This document shows positions 47,758-59,576 of a stretch of 64,000 nucleotides of DNA, piece by piece (position 1 is the first letter of the stretch; every line of letters starts with the position of its first letter). The notes under the pieces were generated by a model that did not search any database, was not told the DNA's origin, and worked only from the letters and a program-made list of their open reading frames with translations. The DNA is from Theropithecus gelada (lineage: Eukaryota > Chordata > Mammalia > Primates > Cercopithecidae). The stretch covers positions 27,182,672 through 27,246,671 of the forward strand of contig NC_037670.1 of NCBI RefSeq assembly GCF_003255815.1, read 5' to 3'. Both the position numbers and the translations under genes were made by a program.

Positions 47758-49699
47758 AGCCCAGTTGGGAATGATGTGAGTTCTTTTCCTGACATTCACC
47801 TGAGCTTGAAAACAATGCTGAGAAATTCTCCTGTCCCTACTGCTGGACCCAGCTCACTCTGCCCTTAACTCCTATTTGCTGCTCTGTGTCTTTAGAGAAT
47901 TGTCCAGGTCTGACCTCGAAAAACGGAGTCTATGAGGGGGAGAGTAAACCAGGGGGACAGCAGGCAGTGAATTAACCCTGATATCCCCTAAAGCCCCAGG
48001 ATGTTTGCATCGCAAGATTTTGAGTCTTACTTTTGGCTTTTCCCTTTTTTTAAAATAATTTGGTCTCTGATGTTTCTAAGCAGGCAAATCCTCAGACCAT
48101 AATGTACAAGGACTTTGGCTTTTACAGTCTCATGCTGTGTGTTTCATCCATCAGGAAAGAAGGGGTGCACCCAACTTCTCAATGTCCTGAATGCCCACAT
48201 CCCTGCTGTCACTTTTGAACCCACACAAGAAAGGTGGGTTTCGTTTATCCCCTTTCTATAAATGAGCACAATAAAGGTCACAGGCACTAGATAACTTCCA
48301 ATGTTACCTATGTAATACTTTATTAGAATTTGGAATTAGAAATCTGTTGAGGGTCCCTAGCTTACTCAGGAAACAGAAGTTTGACTAACATGCAGCAGGA
48401 ACATCTTTCATTTTTTTTTTTCAAGTTTCTGTAAATTGAGAATTTTTCTTTATTATATACATAACTAAAGAATTGAAATACACTCCATGGCATCACAGCA
48501 TTATCCGGGTTCCCAGTTTGTGGGCAAAAAATCATCCTCATATCTTTCTTTTTAACAGTAGAAACAATCATTTATATGGCATAGAGACCTACTCAATTTT
48601 CGGAACTTCTGAAACCTTGAAAGTTCAAAGCCAAAGATGAATCCACACCACCTCTGTGAATTAAGTGAACATTTATTTTCATAATTTATAAATGGCAGAG
48701 AGACTGAGTCATGGTTGTTTTGTTTTCACTTCCTCTGTAATCCTCTAAGGTATTGAAGGTAGCTTCCCCAAGCCCTGAGCTATGTGATGAGTTATGAGTT
48801 ATTTTTGGTTTTCTTGGAGGTTTAAAAGTGGAGGAGTAAGACCTTGGAATGGGGTTTGGGATGGACTGAGGAAACAGATGGGATAAGGGACTCTGGAGTT
48901 TGGGGTTTAACTCAGGACCCCCTTCTTCGAGGGGTGCCATAGTTAGCCTTTAGCACAGATAGGTGGGGTAGAGGCCATGGGCCTGGAGGACGACACTGTG
49001 AGAGGCCCAGGGCCTGAGCTGATGCAGATGACTCTCCAGGGCAGCCTGCTCCCTGGCTGATAAATGCTCTAAGCAATTGGTGGGGGTATTGGGCATTGTC
49101 TGCCACCTCTAACTCTACCGAAAAACAGTGATCTCTTTCTTAGAGCACAGGCCTTGGATGATGGAGCAAGTGCATTTGTAAGTGGAACTGATAAGCCTCT
49201 TGAGAAAGAGGAGTATGGTGTTTACCTGTTCTCAAGAGCAGACTTGAAGGCAGATCCTGTGATCTGCTCATACAGTGGAGTATGCAGGGTGACTTGATGG
49301 TAAAAGGGAGGGAAACAATCACAAGGGAAGGCCGGGAAATGGGAAAGGAGCCTGGGACTAGAGCCCCTCACCTTCTCCAGGGTGCGCCTACATCGCCTGG
49401 CCCCAGCTTCCTCTGTGCAGAAAGCTCAGCCTGGCCCAGTGGAGCCAGCAGTGGGGTGTCAGTGACAATCCAGCCTAGCCACTACCAGTCCCGAGCCCCT
49501 GGGCATGGATGGGACCAGGTGTTCTGGGCGCAGGAAGGGCTGGTGCATGGCACTGGCATTATTGCTTCCATCCTTGTTATTGCTTGGAGCCCTCTAACCT
49601 ACTGGGCTCCTTCGCCTCTTCCTGGCAGTATGGTGACAAATCCTGCTGACGTTTCCTCTGCAACATCTCCTGTTACTACCCAAGTTCAGGGGCCCTTGC
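47758..49699. other. 1.9-kb stretch, no repeat recognised
   Basis: Becomes GC-richer after 48900. The left two-thirds of a 208-codon plus frame (49282-49908) lies at the end, but I see no protein motif. No Alu, L1 or LTR recognised. Confidence 0.4.
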
Positions 49700-50205
49700 T
49701 TACTCTTACCCAAAGGACACCACATTCCTTCACTTGGCATTCCAGTGCCTCAAGTCTCTGGCCTGGACCAGCCTCCCCTTTGTGTCCTGTCTTGGCAGAG
49801 CTGCCATCTGACCGCCTTCCAGTTATACTAAAGTCCCTGAATTTCCCAGAGGCTCCAGGCTGTTGCCAGGTTCTTTCTGTTTGCTTTTGTGGCAAAGGGT
49901 CCACCTAGAACTGCACCCCACCCCTGCCCCTTAGCTTCAATCTCAGTCCACAGCTCACTTCCTTCAGAAAACCCTTTTCTGAGTCTCTGGCATATAGAAC
50001 TAGCTCCCCCCCTCTCTCTATGGCCTGTGTGGACTCTTGTATGCTGATAGCACCCTCCCTCAAACCATTTACTTCAAGTATGTGTGCATCTATCTGATGC
50101 AGCTGACCATGTACCCTGGAGCTGTGTTCTATTTACTTTTGAATCCCTGGTGCCCTGGCTCAGGGCCTTGCATACAGCAGGCTCCCAAAGCTCATTCAAC
50201 AGGTG
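49700..50205 (+). mobile_element. L2 LINE 3' part, sense
   Basis: 'TTCACTTGGCATTCCAGTGCC', 'CTCTGGCCTGGACCAGCC', 'CACTTCCTTCAGAAAACCC', 'TTTGAATCCCTGGTGCC', 'CAGGGCCTTGCATACAGCAGGCTC' follow the L2 3' part to its tail ('CTCATTCAAC'). It explains the 3' half of the 49282-49908 frame. Confidence 0.62.
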
Positions 50206-50852
50206 CAGAAATCACCTTGAACATGACCTTCACCTCCTGCTGCATCCCTGTTATGTCACCCGCCAGGGATGTCATGCTGCCGCCTCCAGGTGGGGTATTT
50301 GGGATTGCCCTCCTTCTCTCTTCCTCTCTAGACTTTAACTGATGGAACATGAACCCCAGCAGCAGCTGCATTCAGCCCTATGTGGTACTAGCCGGTTTCC
50401 AGTGTCCCCCACTTTATTGAAGACACGTGGCCCACAGGCTGGCCCATACCTAGTTGTGCTGGCAACTAAGTAGGCAGTCTCAGCACTCCCGACTCGGGGG
50501 CCCATGCAGATGGCTTTTCTAAGTGGTATCAAGGTCTGCTAGAGTCTGGCCCTTCTCTCAACCACTGAGACAGTCCTGGGAAAGGGCAGGAAAATGCCAC
50601 AGACAGAGCCCGGACACAGTGACTATACCTAAGAGAGTGCTCCGGGACTGTGGGCAAAGCACAGTCAGTCATCCTGTGTGATTTGCCAGAAATAGGGACC
50701 TGATCAGTTTCTCCTCTTGCTTAAAGCCTGGGAGGCTCCCCTCTTGGAGGGCATGGGGCTTGCAGAGAGGAAGTCACCTTTGTCTGAAGAGACGACGTCC
50801 CCTAATTGTGGTGCGTATAGCCCCAGGTGCGACATGGTTAGGGGAGGGCGCA
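50206..50852. other. GC-richer unclassified stretch
   Basis: No named repeat. Short frames only. Confidence 0.4.
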
Positions 50853-51120
50853 CAGCCTGGATTCCTGCCTCCTCCATAGGGCAGCCTAACCAGCACAGCC
50901 CTGCCATCTGCATGATACAGAGACAGCAACAGGATTCTGGAGCCCCTCCTAATCTAGCCCTCTCCTCCCTCCTTGCAGCCTGGCTTCTGTGCCTGCTCCA
51001 TAGGGTAACCTAACCTACACAGCACTGCCATCTGCATGATGCAGAGACAGGCAACAGGATTCTGGAGCTCCTCCTAACCTCCTCCTCTCCTCCCTCCTGC
51101 AGCCTGGATTCTCTGCTTCC
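50853..51120 (+). repeat. Tandem duplication, unit about 123 bases
   Basis: Two full units (50853-50975 and 50976-51099) and the start of a third (51100-51120), each beginning CAGCCTGG. Shared blocks include 'GCCATCTGCATGAT', 'CAACAGGATTCTGGAG' and a C/T-rich end 'CTCTCCTCCCTCC'. Each unit end looks like a splice acceptor (pyrimidine tract then GCAG). Confidence 0.92.
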
Positions 51121-51187
51121 AGAGTATCCTCTATTTTCCCTCATCACACTGCACTTACAATGTCTATGTGCCTATTTCCAAACTAGA
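51121..51187 (+). mobile_element. L2 LINE fragment, sense (left of MIR)
   Basis: 'CTCATCACACTGCACTTACAATG', 'GTGCCTATTTCCAAACTAGACTC' follow the L2 segment just before its tail. The tail resumes at 51325 after a MIR. Confidence 0.5.
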
Positions 51188-51224
51188 CTCTTTTGGTTTT
51201 TTATTAAAAAATATTAGGGCATTT

Positions 51225-51320
51225 GTTCCTTGTAAGATATGCTCTGGGCTTTATTCTGATAGCTCATTTTATCTTCACAACAACCCAAAGAGGTAGGGAC
51301 CACTACTGTCCCCACTGTAT
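51225..51320 (+). mobile_element. MIR SINE fragment, sense
   Basis: 'TATGCTCTGGGCTTTATTC', 'TCATTTTATCTTCACAACAACCC', 'GAGGTAGGGACCACTACTGTCCCC' follow the MIR middle section. Confidence 0.7.
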
Positions 51321-51324
51321 ATTT

Positions 51325-51425
51325 GAAGGCAAGGGTTACTTTATTCCCTCTTGTCCCCAGAACCCAGGACAATGTTTGGCACAGAACAAGCTCTGGGAAT
51401 ACAGAAATAAATGAATGAGCAAATG
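51325..51425 (+). mobile_element. L2 LINE 3' tail, sense (right of MIR)
   Basis: 'CTCTTGTCCCCAGAACCCAGGACAATG', 'TTGGCACAGAACAAGCTC', 'AATAAATGAATGAGC' match the L2 tail. With 51121-51187 it suggests a MIR inserted in, or spliced against, one L2. Confidence 0.68.
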
Positions 51426-53685
51426 CAAGGATGAACCGTGTGCCCTGGGGAAGGGGATACTCCATGGACACCCAGCACAAGGAACCAGAGTCTTCTCTCT
51501 GGCCTTTGCTACTTTCTTTCTTCTTGTCATCAGTTCTCTGCCTTGTACCTTTATTTCTCCCAGTCCTTCCTCTACCACCTCAAAGACACAGATTTAAGCC
51601 AGCTGATGTACAGTATCCATTAAAAAGAAAGTCTCTTAATTTGCTAAAATTACATTTTCTGTTGGTTTTCTGAGGTTTGGGGAAAGAATCAGATGAGTGT
51701 TATCGTATGTTTGGAAAGTGCCCTTTGAGAACAGAGACAGTTAATGACTGTTTCCACATGAGTCCAATAGACAGTGCCAAGTACCCTCCCGGCACTGGGA
51801 CAATATTAATTGATGTTGATTTTCTTATTCATGATTTAAATATGCTAAACGGCCCCTGAGCAGACTGCAAAGAGTTAATATGTTACCCCAAATATGACTT
51901 ATCCATGGAGTACTTTACTCATCGAGGGTTCAGTGGCTCTCTTTGTGCTGCCTGTTCATTGTGTAAATTTGATGAATTTACACAGGAAGACATAAACTAA
52001 GATTTGGTTATAAAGTGATAGAAAATACTTCTTATTTCAAGAAAAAGTCAACTTGGATATTAAGATGCTTTTGTGTAACAGGTATGCATGAGTCCACATG
52101 GATTTGAACATTAAATGACCTCTTTTTCCAAATATTAAAAATTATTTAAAAGTTGAAATATTCAAAGCTTAATTATTCTTCCTATTTTTCCACTTCCAGA
52201 GCACCTCTGCATAAATGTAAAATACTAGATTATTCTGTATTTTTGGTGCTTAAATTGCTGCGAAATAATTTTCTTTCAAAACCAAATCACAAACCCTTAT
52301 TGTTATTCATTTTAAAATAGAAAACATTTTAGAGATATTAGTGTCTTACATTCTTGAGAGCTTCCAGAATATTTTAGGTAGATGAGCATTTAAAATAGCA
52401 TATATAAGATTTCACTTGTCATCACCTTTATAGCCCACGATCCAACGTCTGTCTTTATGGGTTTCCAACAAGCCATCCACAAGTGCCAAGGATGGTTTTC
52501 CTTGACTCATTTTGCTGGGAAGTTTTCAGGTGATTAACACCAAGAGGTGCTCAAATTTGGGTTATGTGTGGCTTGTGATCAAGGGAGGAAGCACAGCAAA
52601 GGGATTTGGATGCTGTTCCTTAGAGGATGACAACATTCCACAGTGAAAAAGGACAGAATACAGGCCCAACATCTATCTCTTGAACCGAGGTTTGAAATTT
52701 GGAGGTTTTCCGATTTTGGAAGGTCATATGATACCTGCATCACACACGCCGTAACAGCCCTGGCAGGGTTTGCAGCCTTGCTCCACAATCAAAACTGTTA
52801 CTATTTCTATCGTCAAAAGTATCAGTAGTCCCATTAGTGGGATAAGGACTATTAATAGTTAAATGTGACTGTAGAGCAGGTTTTGCCCCCTGATGAATTA
52901 GCACAAACATTTCAGTTTCCAGAAATTTTTGGATCTTGACATTATCATAAGGGATTGTGGTTATAAACAATGAAAATCCAAAATGTTTGTGTTACCAACA
53001 GAAACTGCAAAAGTGAGTCTCATTAAATAACCACAGCATGTCTGATAAAATGCCACATGATGGATTTTATACTTTTAGGCACTACTGGTCAAAGTATTTG
53101 GAATCTTTTCCAGAATTAACAGTCAACCTCCATTTGTTGTCTTGGAATACATACTTAATTATATTAAATTTTAATTTTTGTTTGAGTAAATATCATACTG
53201 GTAGAAATGTTTAAAATTGATACTCAGAGCACATCTTTTCATGTTTTTGTTCAGACCTTATATGCATGCATAATTTATTTACAGTAGACATCTTTTGTTA
53301 ATTTAAAATCATAACGTGTTTTTCTATGCATTTTACTTTCTTCATAACTATTTTAAACAAGCTCTTCTGAAGCAAGATTTAACACAGTACTCCACTGCTA
53401 TCTTGGAAGGAGGAGGCAAAAATACAAAAACAACAGAAATTAGTTATCCTGCCACGTGGGTTAAATGCAGCTGTTAATAAAATAGGCAAAGTAGTTGTCA
53501 AGGTGTTAATCAGGTACACTTCTGCCAGGATGACCAGTTTTATAAAATAAAATAATGGCATCCAAATGAATACCAGTTAAGTAATGTATTACTTTAAAAT
53601 GACTGTGGAACCTTAAGTCATTTTATAAAGACGCTAGACGAATCAGACTTAACTTTTACTCAGAGAAGTTTTGAGTTTTTTCAGT
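51426..53685. other. 2.3-kb stretch with no recognised repeat
   Basis: Mostly AT-rich. Holds a perfect hairpin TGTGTAAATT/AATTTACACA with a 5-base loop at 51960-51984. No gene or interspersed repeat recognised. Confidence 0.4.
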
Positions 53686-54006
53686 TGCCATGGACTCGCA
53701 GGTTGAAAGTCATAACCTCAGCTTGCCCAGATGAACCAGGTGTTTAACTGCAGGGGGAACCTAAGCGCTCACTCTGACCGAGGATCAGGGACTGATTTAA
53801 GAACAGATACCCCATGACGGGATCCAGGATTCAATCAGATTGAACTTGCCCGTCACCCTATGCTTATAAAACCCAACCCAAACCCCAGGTCAGTGAGGTG
53901 AATTCAAAATAAAGCTTTCCTTTTCTCAAAGGCTGGCGCCATAATATTGGCCAGGCCCACACTGGGCAGCGAGCCGACTGATTACTTGATAACGATTCAA
54001 CCCCAC
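53686..54006 (+). mobile_element. ERV1-like LTR, sense
   Basis: Starts TGCCATGGACTCGCAGG. TATAAA at 53865-53870, AATAAAGCTTTCC from 53908, then a U5-like end 'GATTCAACCCCA'. TATA and AATAAA are 43 bases apart, a compact R region. GC content is well above the surroundings. Family not assigned. Confidence 0.65.
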
Positions 54007-55094
54007 AAGGCCTTAATTTTCTCGTTTTTGAAATGAGAAATTTTATGACATTTCTGAACCACTGATGATTTGTTAAGCAGTTTAAAAAATTTCCTTGTTA
54101 AATGAGTAGTGTTGCTGGTGACATTGAACATTGTTTGCCTGCAGAAATATAGCGTCATAAGGATTTGTTGATTATGTCATTATTTATGATTAGAAAAGTA
54201 ATTTCCAGTGATATAATTTCTATTAGAGTTGAGCAAATGAGTTTGTATTTTCGAGACTTGGAGTCCATGTTAATTTGTCCACATAGTTTCCAGGTGGTTT
54301 TGTTATTGTCAGCTACTGAATTGGTGGTCAAAGAAAAGCAACGAAATGGCAATTTAGAGAAAGTGGAGTGAACTGAGACAGGAACGCTGCTCAAGAAGTG
54401 ATATGATGTCATACTGTCAAAATGTTAAAATCTTATCTTTAGCAACAAATCTGACATCTTCGAACTTACGTTGAAATTTTAAAAATTCAACCAAGGACTT
54501 CTACAGAGTGACATATATAAGGATATATAAGTGACATCTTTTATAAGTAGCCAAGGAAAATTCTATGAACCAGAATTTATGGTTTGTGAACTAAAATCAA
54601 GTGAAAAAAAGAATTATGTATCTGTTAAATGAAAAATCATATATTTATTAATGAAATTACTAGAATCATGTATTTAAGATAACTTGGGAATGCCTTGCCT
54701 ACTTTTTTTTTCCCCCTTTGATTTTATTTCTTGTTCAGGGCTATAGTTTAGTTATCCTTTCCTCCTTGTCTCTGGGGTAAGACCGACTGCTCAATTCTAG
54801 AAGTTGTTTTGGTTTTCCTCTTGTGTGAAGTGCTGTGCACCTCAATCCACATTGGCTTTGAAGTGAAATGGAGCATATTGTCCCATTCTTGTCCTCACAA
54901 CATTTTCCATGTGGATGGTGGCCATCTTCCTAGTGAGGGAAGACTGCCTCCTCCTTTCTCACATTTTTGGCTGCACAGGGAAAACTGGGAGAAATTCCAC
55001 TATTGAAATAGAACCACTGACCTAGAATGTCAATGCCAGGCAGAGCTAGAGCAACCTTGGAGGTTTTTCAGGAATGTTCTGTCCTTGTGCATGC
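54007..55094. other. No recognisable feature
   Basis: AT-rich apparently single-copy sequence. Confidence 0.4.
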
Positions 55095-55370
55095 CGTTAC
55101 TGCCCAGCAGATACTTATGGAGCATTCAGGCTTCCACCATGGTGCTTGTCTATGGTATTAAATGAGTACAAATTTTTCCTTTCATTGAGCTTAGAGTCTA
55201 CTCTAAAAGATAGCCTTAAATAGCATTAAACAGACAAATAGATAAAATAAGCTGAAAGACAAAAATGTAGCTAAAACAGATAAATAGATACAATAGTTAG
55301 ATACATAGACAAAAAGTATAATTATGATGCATGCTATGAAGAAAGTATGCAGGTAGAGTGTGCCTACCTG
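55095..55370 (-). mobile_element. L2 LINE 3' end, antisense
   Basis: 'AGATACTTATGGAGCATTCAGG', 'TTTCATTGAGCTTAGAGTCTACTC', 'GATGCATGCTATGAAGAAAGTATGCAGG' follow the complement of the L2 tail. A run of GATA-like units (about 55240-55315) lies in the middle. Confidence 0.62.
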
Positions 55371-55824
55371 AAGAAAAAAACATTGAAGGTGCGATGAGAG
55401 CCAAGGTCTAGTTGCTCATGGGCTTTCTGTAGAATAAGAGATGAGACTTCCTTCTCCTTGAATTCTGACTCAGGAAACACTCCACTTTAAAAATAAGATG
55501 AATTTTTTGGGGACCCTCACTGGTCCAGCTCTGGGAAATTTTCAGAGCAAAATTTATTGGCCATGGTTTCCCAGATATTATTCCTGCCAAAGTCTTTCTT
55601 TTATTGATCTAAATGCTGAATTGAGTTATTTGTTCTGCTTTGTAGGGCTAGGGAATGGAATAAACTGTTGTCGAATTTCAGAAGGAAAAAAAGACTAATT
55701 TTTAGGTCTGTGGTCCTATCTTGCTCTGCTGATTTTTCTCCATTGGAAGATGCTTTGGCCTAAAGCATAAATTGTCTTAGACAAAGAGATAGTGGGAGTT
55801 GATTTGGGAGAAAATCTTAACTAT
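55371..55824. other. No recognisable feature
   Basis: Apparently single-copy. Confidence 0.4.
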
Positions 55825-55995
55825 GGGATGGTTGAATCCTGAATGCCAAACTACCAGTTTTGGATAGAGTCCATGGACCAGAGTGAGAACTTCTATTCCA
55901 TTTGGTGCACTCAGTCCCTGATTGGTCCTGGGCCACGGTCCTAAACCAAGCCTTCACTTCAGCCCTTGATTGATCCTAATGGTTGCTATTTGAAG
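55825..55995 (+). mobile_element. ERV1-like LTR 5' fragment, sense
   Basis: 'ACCAGTTTTGGATAGAGTCCATGG', 'GTGAGAACTTCTATTCC', 'CCCTGATTGGTCCTGGGCC', 'CCTTCACTTCAGCCC'. It is the U3 part of the same LTR that lies inverted at 56165-56700. Confidence 0.85.
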
Positions 55996-56164
55996 CTTGG
56001 TTCTAATGGTTTACACATTGCTTGCTTCTGTGTATAACATAATGAAATGTCTTAGAAAAACACAAAAATCAGAAGACCTGCAGGTTAAGATCTATAACAA
56101 ATCAGACCATTGTAGTTCCTCAATTATCACAAGAAACAAAGGGAAAAACTTTGGATTGGTGGTG

Positions 56165-56700
56165 GTGTGGCTTTTTCACTCCCATAGTTCAGCAAGCAGG
56201 AGGGAGTATTACAGCTCTTTCACTCCCACAGTTCAGCGAGTTCCAACTTCTTGTCTCACGACCAAGAGGAATGAGGTATTGTGGACACTGGAGAGTGAGT
56301 AAGGCAGAGTAGAGTTTTATTGAGTGACAAAAAGAAAGCTTTTAGCAATGAAAGGGGACCCGGAAGGAGGTTGCCAGCTGTGAGGCTGAGTTTGGGGTTT
56401 TTATGCGCTTGGAATGGGGAACCATGTGCTGATTGGTTTATGGGTAGGCTTGGGAAAAACGCCTTTCAGAAAGAGATATGATAGGGTAAAGAACCAATCA
56501 GGGACTGAAATTAAAGCTTGGCCTGGGACAAATCGGGGTTGAAGTGAAGGGTTAGCCCAAGACCTTGGCCTGGGACCAGTCAGGGGGTGATTGCACCCAA
56601 TGGGAATGGAAGTTCTCACTCCAGTCTGTGGACTCTATCCAGAACTGGTGGTTTGAGGGCTTCAGACTGTCCTTGGCTTGAAGGTTGAGTTTCACCAGCG
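56165..56700 (-). mobile_element. ERV1-like LTR, antisense, nearly complete
   Basis: Minus strand runs from TGAAACTCAACC through U3 ('GATAGAGTCCACAGACTGG', 'CCCTGATTGGTTC'), a TATA-like CATAAAAA (about 56398-56404), AATAAA (complement at 56316-56321) and U5 with 'GGTCGTGAGACAAGAAG'. U5 ends in a duplicated 'GCTGAACT(G/A)TGGGAGTGAAA' block (56170-56193 and 56214-56237 on the plus strand). No internal ERV sequence is present. Confidence 0.85.
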
Positions 56701-57225
<525 letters not shown>

Positions 57226-59084
57226 GAACATTTTTCAAAAGAGTATGAAGTGATTGCAGTTTACTTATGTTTATCGATGTCTGGACAGCCCCCTCTTTCT
57301 GTTCATGGTTTTATCCTGCTCTGCAGACTGCATTGCCCTGCAGGCATTACCCATAACATACCCACCTTGTTCCAGATATTTCTCTGTACTGATGTCACTG
57401 CCAATGGTATTAGACACCTTATTTTTGTATGGGAGGTTTAGAACTACTTTTAAATGTAAAACTTAATTTCAACTGGATAGCCAATAGAACATGCATCAGA
57501 AATTGTCTTAGTGCAATAAAAAAGGATTCAGGAAACTACCAAGTTTTCATTTTGTAAAGAATGACAGACTCAGTGACATATAGAATGAGTGAAGAATGAT
57601 AATGGAAATAATTAAGCAAATTTTTATTTCTCTTCAAAAATCAGGATTTCTTGTGGAAATTCAAGAGCAGCAGCAGCAGCATCCTTGAAGCTGAACAATA
57701 TTCCCCAAAAGCCTTTGTTTGCCCTAATATTCCATAATGTTATGCTTTTACAGTCAATAAGCCATTAGTAATCAAGAGATGTATAATTTATTAATTACAC
57801 TTCACATTAATATTTAATCTTTTTGGTTGCTGAGTATATTTCTAAATCTACTTTTTAATTACATTTTAGTGATATAAATCTTCCAGGCAACCATTAGAAA
57901 AGTATTTTTTTCTGCACATTATGATGCCAATTACTTTTAAGCAGCTGGTTGTGAACTCTTGTGATGGTACTTGGTACGGTGGCAATCTTGGTGCGTAGGT
58001 GCTCCTCACTCATCTGAAAGCTAATTGAATGGTAGTGAGAAAGGAATGTTATAAAGAATTTAAAGACATACAGTAGAGAGGGAGAAAAAGCAAGAAACAA
58101 CTTATATCAGAAAGAGTGTCATCCATAGCAGGCCTTTTACCATCTCCAATTGGCCAGGCAAAACCAATTGGCCAATGGTGAACTTTTCATGGGTGTTGGC
58201 TCTGCTATTTACAGTTCACAGAACTGAAATAAGCTGTGCTTTTCTGTTATGGCTTTTGTCCAAGTAATGGCATTTTTAAAAAGGCCATAAACAGAACTCC
58301 ATCCCCTATTTTTCCCCCAGTAGTGGTGTCAAATGCCGATGATGTTGATTTCTGTCTTCTTGCAACTTGATTGGCTAACCTACTAACACTGCTTGGCTGA
58401 TTTTATTTTATTTTTATTTTAAATCATATTCCCAAGCTTTTGAAAACTTTAGTGCCAGATATTTTTTTCATTTTTGTTTCTTTTGCATCTTTGGCACTTT
58501 ACATTTTTAAATTCCCTTTATCCTGGGACATATTTTGAAAGTGACCCCTAAATTTTCCCATATATTCAGTCTTTAGTGGTGGTGTTAGTGGTTTCAGCAG
58601 GAGGTAGACTGAGGCATTGAATTATATTTGGGGAAAGTATCTGCTTGTTTATAAAAGGAAATCATAGCTGAAATTCTGCCTTTCCAAAACCATCTCCCTT
58701 ACGGGTTTTATATTGGGTCTGACGTTTTTTAACCATAAATATCACTTCTTGAGATTTGACAACATAAGGAGCTGTCGTTTTGAAAAGACTATTGCTAAAT
58801 GCTTGCTGGTCACCTAGATGAAGCAGGTGCGTACTTACCCCCTTCTCCTCTTAACTTATTTGCATGGGCTTTTAGTCTAGGTTAGCCCCTGCAGCCCTCT
58901 GATCTTCTGTTCTCCTAAATTCTCACTATTGCAGTTCTTTAAAAAAACTCTTTATTTGGAAGCTTGATTATTTTCTGCACATTCTTCAAAATATGAAATA
59001 CATCACATATATAAGAATGTAGAAAACTTAAATATACAAAAAACTATTTTTTTTTTATTTTGAAGTGTTCTCTATCCCTACTAG
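57226..59084. other. 1.9-kb stretch with no recognised repeat; exon candidate
   Basis: Holds the exon candidate 57935-58013, a CAG/AGC run of five units (about 57667-57682) and duplicated CCAATTGGCCA words (58146-58178). No interspersed repeat recognised. Confidence 0.4.
57935..58013 (-). other. Candidate coding exon, unrecognised
   Basis: On the minus strand the acceptor CATTCAATTAGCTTTCAG is followed by 79 bases with one open frame beginning M-S-E-E-H-L-R-T-K-I, up to a weaker donor (AAAA|GTAATT). The block is GC-richer than its flanks. It ends in phase 1, compatible with the entry phase of 13222-13422 far downstream on the same strand, which may be chance. The protein is not recognised. 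Confidence 0.2.
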
Positions 59085-59200
59085 CTTGTAAATCTCATAA
59101 ATCAAGGGCAATCTCATGTTCATTGCTGGATCCTCTCGGCTGTGGCACGATGCCTGGTACATAGTAGGCCTTCTAAAATTGTGTATTGTGGAAACCACTG
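59085..59200 (+). mobile_element. L2 LINE 3' end, sense
   Basis: 'CATAAATCAAGGGCAATCTCATG', 'ATTGCTGGATCC', 'GCACGATGCCTGGTACATAGTAGG' match the L2 tail. Confidence 0.75.
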
Positions 59201-59569
59201 AACAAATTAGGATGTTGCTTTATTCACAGAATAAAGCATATTTGGGAATTTCCTTTTAAAAGGAATTCTGGGGGGAGATAAGACATGGTTACCTCTCAAA
59301 GAATATATAAAGTAAACTGAGATTGAGGAAGATCTTCCTTTATCTTCATAGAAGGTATAGGGCCTGATTGGTTTTGGTTTTTGTTTTAGGTGTTGTTTTC
59401 TTCTCGTGAAAATGACCTGAGTTACGGCGTACACATCTTACCTTTTTCTCCTTTTGAAATTACTAGTTAGGGAAAACATTTTTGGTTGAAACTGGAACTC
59501 ATAACTCCTTTCAGAGTCTAGAATGCATGGTATTCCAAATATCCTGGGAACTCTTCTCTTCTACAAAAG
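59201..59569. other. No recognisable feature
   Basis: Apparently single-copy. Confidence 0.4.
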
Positions 59570-59576
59570 TCAATTT

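Noticed and set aside
49282..49908. Longest open frame in the window (208 codons, plus strand)
   Set aside because: Its 3' half lies in sense L2, composition is Pro/Ser-rich from GC-rich DNA, no domain or splice context is recognised.
57667..57682. CAG/AGC trinucleotide run
   Set aside because: Only about five units, and not in a recognised coding sequence.
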